Source: Halichondria panicea
Lineage: Eukaryota > Porifera > Demospongiae > Suberitida > Halichondriidae
DNA length: 64,000 nucleotides
Direction of reading: 5' to 3'
Assembly: GCF_963675165.1 (NCBI RefSeq)
Contig: NC_087377.1
Coordinates: 12,820,632 to 12,884,631 of the forward strand
The translations under genes were made by a program, and so were the position numbers. Positions 49,719-60,989 of the stretch are shown here, piece after piece. The notes under the pieces were generated by a model. It worked only from the letters and a program-made list of their open reading frames with translations. It did not search any database and had not been told where the DNA came from. Positions within the stretch are counted from its first letter, which is position 1; each line of letters opens with the position of its first letter.

Positions 49719-50858
49719 AGGGATTGGAAACGCAATAGAACCGGATGAAACCATCCGTGTTACGGCCTCGAAAAACCAGGCCTCCCGGCTTGAATCGAGG
49801 CTATACCAAAGGTGGCTGACTATGAGTAGCAAAAAGACAGAAGACAGGGTGATGAGCAGCAAATGTGATCGTTCCTGCATACATGCTGTAGGGGAGAGCT
49901 TGTAGCATCAGCCAGATTGAGCAAAACTCTCCTCTGGATCTCACCTAAGACACTATAGGCTCTATAAAGACAAAATTATATATTATTATGCCTGTTGGCC
50001 ATTTGGAAATATCAACTGTCTATTGGCCATTATTATTGTGATATTTATGACATTTTTGTGAAATATAAACTGAAATGAAGCTTGTATGGAAAAGTTACAA
50101 AAACAAAAAAAAATACGAAAAAACTTTCTTGTTCTTTTATGACTTTTTAACTTATATAGGGATCCCATAATCTTTTTCTGAAGTTATTTTTTCTTGTATT
50201 TGCCTGATGATGTTGGAATTTGGGTCTTCAAGGCATATCTGCATACACAAACGGTCGACATGTTCAACGTTTACCTACTAAATTGAGCAAGGTGTAACTT
50301 CTCACAAGAATGCATTCAGGTCATAGAAATAAGCCATTACGATGAACCTATTCCTATGCTTGGCCTATAACTAAAAATTGTGAAATTATAATCTCTTCAC
50401 CTCTGCATAGAGGTACAAATAAACACATAAATTAATTAGCGTAGTTGATACTTGAAATCAGCAACAGATGTTTTTCAATCAACACCATTGTGGCTCATTA
50501 CAATCACTAATGGAATACTTTGAAACACTATATACTTTTTCTAGGTTAAAGATTATTTAAACTCTGGTTCTAGGGAGAAAAAGCATATAAAAACTCACAA
50601 AAGTGTTGTAGGGTCGTCTTGAAACTCAAACTTGGACAAATTCACAACTAATGTGGTTCCAAATGATGAACACTAGAGATTTATAGGCTGGGTTGTACTC
50701 AGCCTAACTTTAGAAGCTGGAGAAGAGGAGTTTTAGCATGGTTTTAGTTGCTGCTGGAGGTTAACGACCACTGCCTATTGCACTCTGAACCGTAACACGG
50801 ATGGTTTCAAGAGGCAACGTTGGAGTCATTGTCGCACGTGATCCCGTTTCCAATCCCT
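49719..50858. mobile_element. Inverted-repeat element of about 1.1 kb
   Basis: Left end AGGGATTGGAAACG, right end CGTTTCCAATCCCT. A second inverted pair lies inside (GAAACCATCCGTGTTACGG at about 49747 and its complement near 50793). The terminal motif is shared with the element at 17631-18395 (GGGATTGGAAACG) and with a single end near 31322, which suggests related elements. It carries a nested GGCCTGG-type foldback at about 49766-49803. No transposase is recognised. Confidence 0.7.
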
Positions 50859-52189
50859 GTTAATTAACTACTCAATCTATGGGCAAACCCACTGCCAATC
50901 CTATGTAAAACCTACTGGTTTTACTAATAATGCCATAACAGAGCCTATTAGGGAACACTGATCGCTCAATTTGTTGCGGACATAATTATGTTAGCCAATA
51001 TGGTCTGCACGGACCAGAGTGCTGAAAGTTGCCAAATGGTATTGTCTACAGTTCTAGTCATGCAGGCACGCATCACACTAAAGTAAACAGTAATTACACT
51101 AAACAAGCCACGCACTCACCAAACACAGTGGTGTAGTGATGAAGAGGGAAACATTAGTGAGCATCTGCACTCTTTCATCACACAGGGCAAAATTGCACAA
51201 TGGTTCTTCCCTGTTCACATACAGTGCATCCAGTCTAAAGAGTAGAATACCAAAAATGTGTGAGTAGTTGTACTTAAATGTAAATGATTGGAACATTTCT
51301 AAGAAAATCTGCTGATACCATTGTGTAGGCAAATGAATAAGCTACAACATATCCAAAATTGTTTCCATAACAACATAAGGTGGTGGGTTTGTGGTGATTA
51401 ATATAACAGTACCCAATTGTTATAGTGGGTAATCGGTTAGGGAGAGAAAAGGCCAACGGTTTCCGGCTAAGGTTTGGAACTTTGTCACAACATCTATAGA
51501 TAGTTTGGCTATCTTATGAAAGATTCGATGTTACTTAAAATAATATCTACACATCCTCCACAGTGCTCAAAATTGCTAGTTTTTAGTGCCTTTTCGGTTA
51601 AGGAGAGATTTAAAGAAAATCTCACGGCTAAGGTCTAAAATTACAAAGAGTAAGCTTGAATAAATTGTCTAACTTAAAAATTTTTCCAGAAATACTTTAG
51701 TTCCAGAGATAATTGATGTTACATACATTACGTTACAAGAAGAAAGCATTCAACCCACTGTGCCAAGTGGTCCTGTTTACAAAGAAGTTACTCCTATCCA
51801 AGAACGAATTGAACTGAAACCGAATGAAGCATACAGACCATTATAAAACTGTACTAGTCAGGAAACCTAAACTCTTTGTATTAATTATTTAAACAATATT
51901 GCAACCCTGCACAGTATACGTGTAACCCCTCATAGCGGTGTACAAAACAACCATTCAACAAAAGATTCCATTGTATATATAAGGGGAGAGGGTTGGATAC
52001 ACCAGTGCAGGATTTTCAATACAAGGTTTTGTTGTATTGCTGATGCAAAGAATAACTAACACAAAATATGCATTGTAGAGAGTATTAGAGAGAAACATAC
52101 GCAGCTGTACAACACAGCTGTAAGACTCACCCGACCGCGATGATCTCCTCGAAGTTCCTCTCTGACACAAAAGTTATACACTATTGCTC
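50859..52189. other. Spacer with a tail-exon relic
   Basis: Apart from the receptor tail relic at 51735-51846 I see no gene. About 51960-52010 (GGGGAGAGGGTTGGATACAC) recurs at 56545, and about 52140-52250 recurs at 56690-56760 and 37600-37690. Confidence 0.4.
51735..51846 (+). pseudogene. Relic of a family 2 tail exon with altered tyrosine motifs
   Basis: The text matches the 3' half of the family 2 transmembrane/tail exon through to the stop. The helix part is missing. The first motif reads GPVYKEVTP (Glu to Lys) and the second NEAYRPL (Gly to Arg). No other exons are adjacent. It is a solitary relic. Confidence 0.75.
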
Positions 52190-54150
52190 TTAAGGTCGGC
52201 TGTACATGTAGTATATCTGTAGAGGATGTGAACATTTCAATACACCTCATAAGAACTGCTGTACATTATGGACTGGGACTAACACCAAAAATAAATTTAT
52301 AAGAGAGCCTTCAACTTATATAATTGCTGCTGTTTACTGCATGTTGTCAGTAATAAATACTATAACAGTGACACCACAATAAAATGCTCTGTTTATTATT
52401 TATGAGCTAGCTAAGGACTCTCTGCATGTGAATAAGGACACCTCTTATAGTATAATCAGGACACTTAACGCTTAGAAATAGAAGCACACACATAGAAATT
52501 ACTAGAATCAACTTGTTGCATTTTATGCAGCAACACTACTATTAGACAACAACCAAGCTACACACAACCTCTCCATTAATTGATACGCCCACTGCATTAG
52601 GTACGACCGAGTATACCGTATTATAATTATTATAGCTGGTATAATTAGCAAAGGCAAAACATTCGTGATTGAGCAATATTTACTCACTTTGTGGATAATA
52701 TTTTTGTGAGGTTGCTGCTTGCACTGCAGGTAAAGGTATAGACAAGGTCGCTTCATTTGTGGGTAAAAAGTAATAATTATATTTGTGCAGAGTTCCAACC
52801 ACGAAAACCATGAATATTTTGTTTCCCGGAAATGACCAGCAAAAATATACAGTACCTCTCTGAGGTGAACATTAGGTTTGTTGGTTTCAAGGGCCAATGC
52901 ATTGATTATAATAGCCTATAAGGATGAAAAATGTATACTGTATAGAAGTGGTGCATGCATAGTTTTCATGCAAATGTCACCAAAAAATTATCATCTGAAT
53001 CTATATAGTCACACATTTTGCAATATTATTGTAAAAACTATACAGTACTTTTTTGCCAAATTGTGACGTGCCTGCGTGCTAAGAACATAATAACAGGTAT
53101 TTAGTTTTGATGTGATAGCAGAAATCGTTTAATGTATGAATGTATAGTTTAATACCAAGCAGTTATTGTAGGAAAACATGAGCGTAATTTAACAATGTGT
53201 TGAGAGATTCAACACTAACTAATCTTTTGCTGAGTATAATAATAGTCATTAACATGCCTGGTGTGGACCAATCAAGGAGAGATCAATAATAACTAAGCAT
53301 CATTCGGCTGACAAACATTTTCACGAGTTTTAACGATAATATAAATAACATCTCAGATAATCCTGAGTGCGGTATAGGGGCAAGATTTTGAGCATAAACA
53401 ATGAACTTCCCAGATAAAATGACCGTAAGTTAATATCTGCATAGTAATGAAAAACAGAAGCCTGGCTGCCTATCGTGGTTGCCATATAAACTGGCCATGC
53501 TCTATATAATACAGCCAGGTTAACAAGCAGTAAAGTCTCCATAATTATAGTATGTGTTACAGGTCACCTCTTCATTGCAGCCACTGTTAGTGTGCCCTAG
53601 GGTTGCATGGTGGCCGCTAAATTCATATTGACACAAGGATTGTGAAGCAGGTGCAACGCTGCATGAGAAACACAACTACAGTGGAACCCATCAGGCTATA
53701 ACGGACACCTTTGGGGAACAATGTTTGGCCTTATACAGAGGTGGCCTTTGTTGAGGGGTTGTTTTGAACACGAACTGTTCATTTGGGACCTGGGTGCCTG
53801 GCCGTTATATAGCAGCTGGCCTTTATTCGGAGGTGGTTGTTAACAGAGGTTCCACTGTATTCATTATGCATTAATTCTCAAATGAAAAACATGTACAATT
53901 AATGTACCGTATAGCGCGAAATTTTCGAGGCACTTATATTTCGTGGATTGGCCTCTAAAAGCCATTTCGTTGCACAATGTTCGCGGAATGACTGCTTACC
54001 GGAAGCCACGCCTTTAGATCTTGCACGTTATAGCAGGTAAAGAACGATTTTTGTGGACTTAATTTTCGTGTAGGATTGCTAACCCACGAAATCCACGAAA
54101 ATTAAGCCCCTCGAAAATTTCGCGCTATACGGTATATGCATGTACGCATG
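52190..54150. repeat. Duplicate of 37640-39260
   Basis: Collinear, including GGCTGTACATGTAGTATATC near 52196 and TTCAAGGGCCAATGCATTGA near 52886. The last part precedes a transmembrane exon in both copies. Differences include the foldback present only at 38910 and the 230-bp element present only at 53905. Confidence 0.75.
53905..54134. mobile_element. 230-bp element with perfect 26-bp terminal inverted repeats
   Basis: Both ends read TACCGTATAGCGCGAAATTT and onward into TCGAGG. The paralogous locus at 39237-39250 lacks the insertion (AATTAATGTATGCATG), which dates it after the local duplication. The insertion site is a TA-rich position; a TA target duplication is possible but an extra TA makes it ambiguous. 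No coding content. Confidence 0.85.
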
Positions 54151-54382
54151 CAGAATCTGTGCGGTCCCTCTCTACTGGTGAAGCAGTGGCAGTCAGTGTG
54201 GCAGCTACATTCACTATTTTCATAGCGATTGGACTCTTGCTGGGGATGTCTCTAACATACTGCATTATGTGTTACAGGAATAGGGGACGCTATACAGTAA
54301 GACAGCGACAGGAAGAAAGCATTCAACCCACTGTTGTGCCCAAGTGGTCCTGAAACCGAATGAAGCATACGGACCATTATAA
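54151..54382 (+). pseudogene. Solitary family 2 transmembrane/tail exon with a deletion
   Basis: After an acceptor (GCATGCAG), the exon from 54152 encodes the helix (SVAATFTIFIAIGLLLGMS), CIMCYRNRG and QEESIQPT, then loses about 50 bases that held GPVYEEV, and resumes at the NEAYGPL end. Extra bases near 54340 shift the frame. No ectodomain exons lie upstream within the duplicated block. Confidence 0.78.
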
Positions 54383-57300
54383 GCAGTATACTAGTCAACC
54401 TAAACTCTTCATTTTCTGTAGTTGTGCACCACAATAATTATGTGCATAAAAAGTAGATAAAGTCTGTTTGGTAAAGATCATTAACAATATAATTGACTAT
54501 ATAATTGGGTGAGTTGTGTTATATATGGGCACGCAGTTCAAGGACATACTGTAGGTATGCAGCACCCAAACCAATAAGCAGTTCACCAAGACCAAAATTT
54601 AACCCTAACCATATCACTATAGTCTTTTTAATTGTTAAATTTGTACAATTTCTGTATAATTACCCGTATACATTGAACGATGATAAGACCAGATACAGGC
54701 CGGGACATCAGTGACGTGTTTGACCAGCTAATGAACGACTGCCCCTTCCAGGCTGGCTCCATGCATGCAGATATCTAACCTCTATTTTCCCCCTATGTTT
54801 CTTGTTTTGCTGGGAGATAATGATCTTCCTCATAGCAACGTTAACGGTTTGACTCGTCTTACACAGTGTTTCAAACTATACTGAATGTACATTTTATGCG
54901 GACAGTGGATCCCTTCTTAACGGCCACCCCTGAAGAAAAGCGATTTGCAAAAAAGACCATATCCCAAATAAACAGTTTGTGCACATTAACAAACTATAAC
55001 GGCCAAAACGTTGCTTCCCAAATGGTTATAAAGGGTATATGGTTTCCACTGTAACACTCGAAATGAATTATTGCGATAGTGTTCCCCTATATAGCTATTA
55101 GAGAGGGCCACATGCACAGCTAGTACGTGTATAAGTCAGCCCAGAAAGCTCTATATATATTAACCGCTACTGCGTAATTATGTGGGCAGTGAAATAATGC
55201 CAGTCACTCAGAAAGAGAGACATTCACAGTTACTGCCAATATTGTTCAAACATTACTAGGGTGTATAGATACCTTGAATATACGAGTATATAACTATATA
55301 CTATATTCAGTATACACAATTATTATACAACGTAATGTCATGTACTTTAAACCCCTCCTATACCCTTACACACCACCCTCCTCACTCACCTCACTGCCAC
55401 TGGACTATGCCCACTATAATTCTCCACCTGCTCGTCTCCGAAGAGGAAGAATTTGAGAGCATGCAGTAGAACAAGCAGCCCTGACCACGTACACTGCGTC
55501 GTTCCTGTGGATGGTGTGTGGGTGGTGAAATTAGTACCATGCACAGGAACAGAGAGCTGAAACCATCGATATCATGTAGGGGCCGGGGAAAGTCTTCCAT
55601 TGGGGGATATACGGATATACAGTACAGGAAGTGTGCAGTTGTCCATGCGGAGAGGATAAAACGTCCAGAATTTGTGCCGTCTTTGGGATATTTTATATCG
55701 AGCCTATAATTATAAGCATAATTATGCACAGTCACGGCAATTAAGGCTGCATGATTGTACACATCAGACATATCGTCTCTCACCATAATATTCTTTTATA
55801 TACATTTCCATCGTTGCATGTGTCGAGTGACATCCATGTTGCTATGCATGGGACTGCTGTGCTGTGCAAGCATGCATGGTGCATGCACATGTATGAACGA
55901 CTGCATGCATGCATGTGTGTGTTGAGAGAGAGAGGGACAAGCTCCTGCATGTTGGAAGCAGTGGAATGGAACCTGTCTGTGTAACAAAGCCGAGGGGTAT
56001 GCCTTGTATTTGGAACGTAATCGCAAAAGAATGACAATACTTAACCTTCAACATTTAATTGTAACAATGAATTCAGTTTAAAACTGGGCGTTTCCTTTAT
56101 GAATCATGAGTTATTCTCCCTAGCTCTCTCACAGACCAATGTTTATGTACTCGTATATAGTGCGTGCTATGTTTATAATGATGTACCCGTATATATAATG
56201 TGTGTGATACTGAAATAGTCACTTTTCCATCACATTAATTGCGCTTAATACTAATATCGCATGCATGCATGCACGTCAAAAGGCTATAGCCCAAGGAAAT
56301 TAAATCTGCAAATTTTAGGTCTTTCCGCAAAAGTTTATACCCTCGAAATAATTATACTCGCTATACGGTAAGCAGTAAAGACATAAACGACCCTGTGTGT
56401 ACCTGCATAAAAGCAGAGAATAATTATGAAGCTGTTTTGTATTGTTTGGTAAAGATCATTAACATCATAATTGACTATAGTTGGGTGAGTTGCATGTGAT
56501 ATGGTTCTGATCATGATTATAACAACAGGTTCCACTGTATATAAAGGGGGGAGGGTTGGATACACTATTAAAGTTTCTTTAAGGATTGAATTGCTGATGC
56601 AAAGAAAACAAATGGTATTCTAACAGAAAAACATACACAACTACATGTAAGACTCATCCGACCACGATAACCTCCTCGGAGTTCCTCTTTCTCTGACACA
56701 AAATGTATACACTATCGCTCTTAAGGTCGGCTGTACATGTAGTATAATATTATATCTGTATGATATACACAAATGCATTAGGTCTTGCAACTATATACTT
56801 TTCAAATGCCTACATATTTTGAAAGAAGTTATAGCGTTAGTTTTCAGGGGAAACTATTCGGCGTGCTTGTCGTGGTTAATTATCAACTGCAGCGTTCACA
56901 TAGCTCCAACACAGCGTGCACAATGATTTTTTGAACTATATCAGTAGCCATGCCGACTATGGTTGGCTAAAGCTGGGAAAGGGTTAAATCCTGCGCACGA
57001 TTATTTTAACCACAAATGAAGCGACCTTTACTTGCCAGTACAAGCAGCAACCACGGATCCTAAATATCCCCCCCCAAATTACCCGCTCAGTATAGTGATT
57101 ACTTTTGGCTACTTTATACTTTTGGCTACTTTTACCTGCCAGTGCAAGCAGCAACCAGATCACAAACTGACTAAATATTGCTCAACTACAAATATCCCCC
57201 CTCCCCGCTAAGCCTATTAGCTTTTGGATCGAATGTTCCATTATCGAAGAAAGCATAATTATATCCTCATAATTATTATAACCTTGGTCCCAGGCCGATT

Positions 57301-58790
57301 TTTCTTTAAAATTAAAAATTAGCCTCGGTATTAATTTTATCTGAGCGTGATTAAAAAAAAAGCAGATCACATTTTGTTAAATCTAGCAACAGATTTAATT
57401 AATATCTAGCTATAGTTAGTTGTTTAGATTTAATGTGTACATTGTCTTGTTGCTGAAACAAGAAGGCCTCACTCTAGATCTCACTGCATGCAGAAAAGGC
57501 CCAAGCTCTCAGACTCCTGCTGTAGTTGGGAGTGGTCCGACCGTCCCTGACGGAAGGTCGGGTTTCAAGCCTATGTCAGGATTGATCTTGCTGGATTATG
57601 TAATATGCTGATAGCAGCTAGTGGGTGTTAACCAATTCTACCTTGCTTGTGGTTGTATACAACCGAGCGTGACACCGACCATAATTATTAGAAATGCTGC
57701 AATCTGATTGGACTGCAACTATAATTTGATAATATAATTATAACTGGGAAAGCACAATTAACATATAGGGATTCATCGAGGTAGATACAGTGCAACAATC
57801 AAATAAAGTAGAGTATGAAGGTATTGAAAATTAAACTATTGGTGGATGCATATATAATTATACGTAATACGGTATGTATATATAATATGGGGGGGGGGGG
57901 GCAGAGCCTCCTGGTTTTCAGACTGTAACAGATTATTTGATTTATACAAGCAGATTATGTAATGGTTATTACCGTGATGGCTATGAGTGTCACAAGCTGT
58001 TTATTATGCCTCGGTGCACATGCGCAAGCGAGGTATACGGTAGTGTGTTTGTCTGTGTGTCTGTCTGTATCACCTACCACTTTTTCTAGATCTGCCACTG
58101 GTTACATGTATATATATACTGTGCAGAGTTGCAATTATTATCAAAGTGTCATTATAATTTTATTGCTTACCGTATATATATAGCAGGTATATATATTTCT
58201 AGGGTATAAATGTTTGCAGAAGACCATAAGGAATTTTGCAGATTCAATTTCCTTGGAATAGTCTTTTGACGCGCAAGCATGCATGCGATATTAATATCTG
58301 TGAAAACCGCTAACGTTTATCGCCGAAATATACTCGCTATATAATACGGTATATACGGTACTCAAATTCTTGAACATTTCTATTTTGAGCTCTCAGCATA
58401 TCATGCATCTTACAGATACATATTAAATCGATTGCATTAATTGTGAGCTTTCAGAAAGTATCATTGTGAGAATGTCGAGTAAAACAGAGTGGGCAACACA
58501 GTATAGGGTCTGTCAGTACTTCTGAGAGTTTGGATGTCTGGAGCCAGCCTGAAAGGGGCATGCAGTCGTTCATAATGCTATATTGCTGGTCAAACATCAC
58601 AGATGTCTGATGCCCCTCTATCTGGTCTTATCGTCATTCATATACAACTTGACCCAATAAGTTATTTTCTGCATAATAATCTACCAAACAATGCAGATGC
58701 ATAATTATGTATTTATGTTTCTACTTTTTACGCACATAATTATTATGGTGCACAAATACAAAGAGTTTAGGTTTCCTGACTAGTACAGTT
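54383..58790. other. Spacer and 3' flank of receptor K
   Basis: 54675-54800 is an inverted copy of the 3'-flank repeat. 55391-56050 has long open stretches on both strands, but they lack recognisable domains and I do not call a gene. 56245-56370 is an inverted copy of the TTTCGAGGGTATA element. 57010-58790 is collinear with 44480-46184. A G-run lies near 57891. Confidence 0.5.
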
Positions 58791-60941
58791 TTATAATGGT
58801 CCGTATGCTTCATTCGGTTTCAGCTCAATTTGTTCTTGGATAGGAGTAACTTCTTCGTAAACAGGACCACTTGGCACAGTGGGTTGAATGCTTTCTTCTT
58901 GTCGCTGTCTTACTGGGTAGTGTCCCCTATTCCTGTAGTACATAATGCAGTACATTAGAGACACCCCCAACAAGAGTCCAATCGCTATGGAAATAGTGAA
59001 TGTAGCTGCCACACTGACTGCCATTGCTTCACCAGTAGAGAGGAACTGCACAGATTCTGCATGAGTGTTGATTGTACATGTTTTTCATTTGAGCATGAGT
59101 TACAGTATAATGAGTACATCATAGCGGGCTAACTACTAGTAAACACGTAGCTTATTCACTATACTGTTGAAGTAAACAATACTATTTGCGATTGTTTCAC
59201 TATCTACCAGTTATTTGCCTCCATGTATAGCATATACCTCCTAATACATGTAGAGCCAATATGAAATTTCCAGTGACTGGAAAAACGACATCATTTGATT
59301 GGTTGCTGGCCAGAATAATTCTAATTGTGTAGGTGTAGAAGACTCCAGCAGTGATGTCGATGAAGCTCACTGTGATTTGGTTAGTTGTGTACGGGAAGGG
59401 GAGGGTGATTGGGTCAGAGTGAGGGGGAGAGAGGGTGGAGACAATGAGCAGGTCACTGGGAGGGTAGCCGGTGAAGGGGAGGGACAAACGGACCATGTAA
59501 CTAGAGCCAGATGGCCTAACTTCTTGTATGGTGATCATTGTAGCTGGAACTAAAAGATACGAATGAATTTGATGATAATTATGCCAGCATATGCATTTTA
59601 CCAGTCACAGTAATGGAATTGATTGCAGACACAGAGCATTCATTGTTTCTGAACATCATACACACTGTGTAAGCATCTCCAGGAGATTGGTCTGAGAAAT
59701 CGATTACAACTGAACTCCCATTAAATGATGTGGTAGGAACACAATCCTCTCCACTCGATATGTATCCAAACATTCGAATGAGTGCAATATCAATCGAAAT
59801 ATCCTGAAGACAAAGTTACAATTTTAGCGAGATAATAATGCAGAGGCATGCACAAATCATACCTGAACTATTACTTTGAGCTTCAAAACTTCCTTTTGGA
59901 ATCTGAAGGAGGTGGATATAGCTGGAGTCACCAAGTCTAAATATGACACCCACAATTAATGGCATTAAGATAAGTATGCTGTCATTACAAACATACTTGG
60001 ATTGATCACAGTGATATTTAAGGTGTCTAAAGATAACAGTCCATTGAGTGTGAGTGGTTTCACAGTCACTGTCTGAGTCTCACAGTAAGGGAGGCTCTCT
60101 CCAGCTAATGATAGAGATGTGTTTGTGGTATTGTACACTGTTTCATTCAGGGTGATGCTGTAGCCAGTGACACATCTCTGGTAAGGTTGGTCCAATGGGT
60201 CCCAGTCCAGAACAGACCCTAGAGCATCAGTTCTCAGATTTGCTATCCAGGAAGTTACAGACGACATATTTAGATCTGTAAAAAGTAAACATTTTGTGAT
60301 TGTGAGTATGATGATCTTGTTGATTATTTACCTATCACATTAAGTGTGGTGTTGCCAACTTGTGGAGACAAAGTACCACCACCAGCAAAGCATTCAACCA
60401 GAGTACCGTCCAGTGCCTCAGTCACAGGTATATGAACGATGGAACTCACTGTGGAGCCAGTATTGTCACTGATCATGATGATGGTGAACGGACTCAGATC
60501 ACAAGGCTGTTCTGAGCCTGAATCAAAATCGTGGCTCACTATAACATTGCAGGATATAGTTCCACTAATTGCCCATCGAGTTTGTGCACCCTTTATATGA
60601 CTACAAGTTAGACAGGCTAACTCTCCAGGACAAACTGTTAACATAGTTTCTTCTTCAGTAATGTTTGATAGAAATGCTGAATTTCCATATACAGCATCTA
60701 GACAATAGCACACATGGACTCATTATATGCATTGCATTGTCTTATTTCTCTGTAAATCTCTATAAATTAATATTAATTGTAGATCTATAGTCTAGCAGTT
60801 TGTCTATCTGCTCACCCAGTTGATTTGCTAGCAGTGTCCATGAAACCAGGACCAACAGGATAATCTATACGTATATAGGCAGTAAAAACTATACAGGTAC
60901 CACGTTTTCTCTTGTCTTACCTTGCAACTTGGTATACTCAT
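58791..60941 (-). CDS. Receptor K: intact family 2 receptor (Ig, three FN3-like, TM, ITAM-like tail)
   Basis: Eight exons in one open frame of 522 aa: 60921-60941, 60816-60864, 60332-60697, 59997-60275, 59863-59936, 59602-59803, 59238-59549, 58791-59056. Signal peptide MSIPSCK / IILLVLVSWTLLANQ, split by a phase 0 intron. Ig-like: CPGELACLTCSH, VECFAGG. FN3-like 1: SVLDWDPLDQPYQRC, where one cysteine kept in G, H and J is serine. FN3-like 2: MFGYISSGEDC, FSDQSPGDAYTVCMMF. FN3 3: LPFTGYPPSDLLIVSTLSPP. The last exon has a helix from about AMAVSVAATFTISIAIG, then CIMYYRNRG, GPVYEEVTP and NEAYGPL. Exon lengths and phases match H apart from whole-codon differences, which supports purifying selection on the frame. 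Role probably cell-surface recognition and phosphotyrosine signalling. Confidence 0.87.
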
Positions 60942-60989
60942 GATAGCTCTACTAGAGCCTCTAGAAAAGTTTTTGTTTCAAATCATTTT

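Noticed and set aside
51960-51990. TATATAAGGGG at about 51975 and TATAAAGGGG at about 56540 as promoters
   Set aside because: Both are part of one dispersed repeat and no coding exon follows.
55391-55786. Minus-strand open stretch of 131 codons
   Set aside because: No recognisable domain, mirrored by open stretches on the plus strand, and no paralogue in the window. A single exon near 55500-55710 is possible but I cannot support it.
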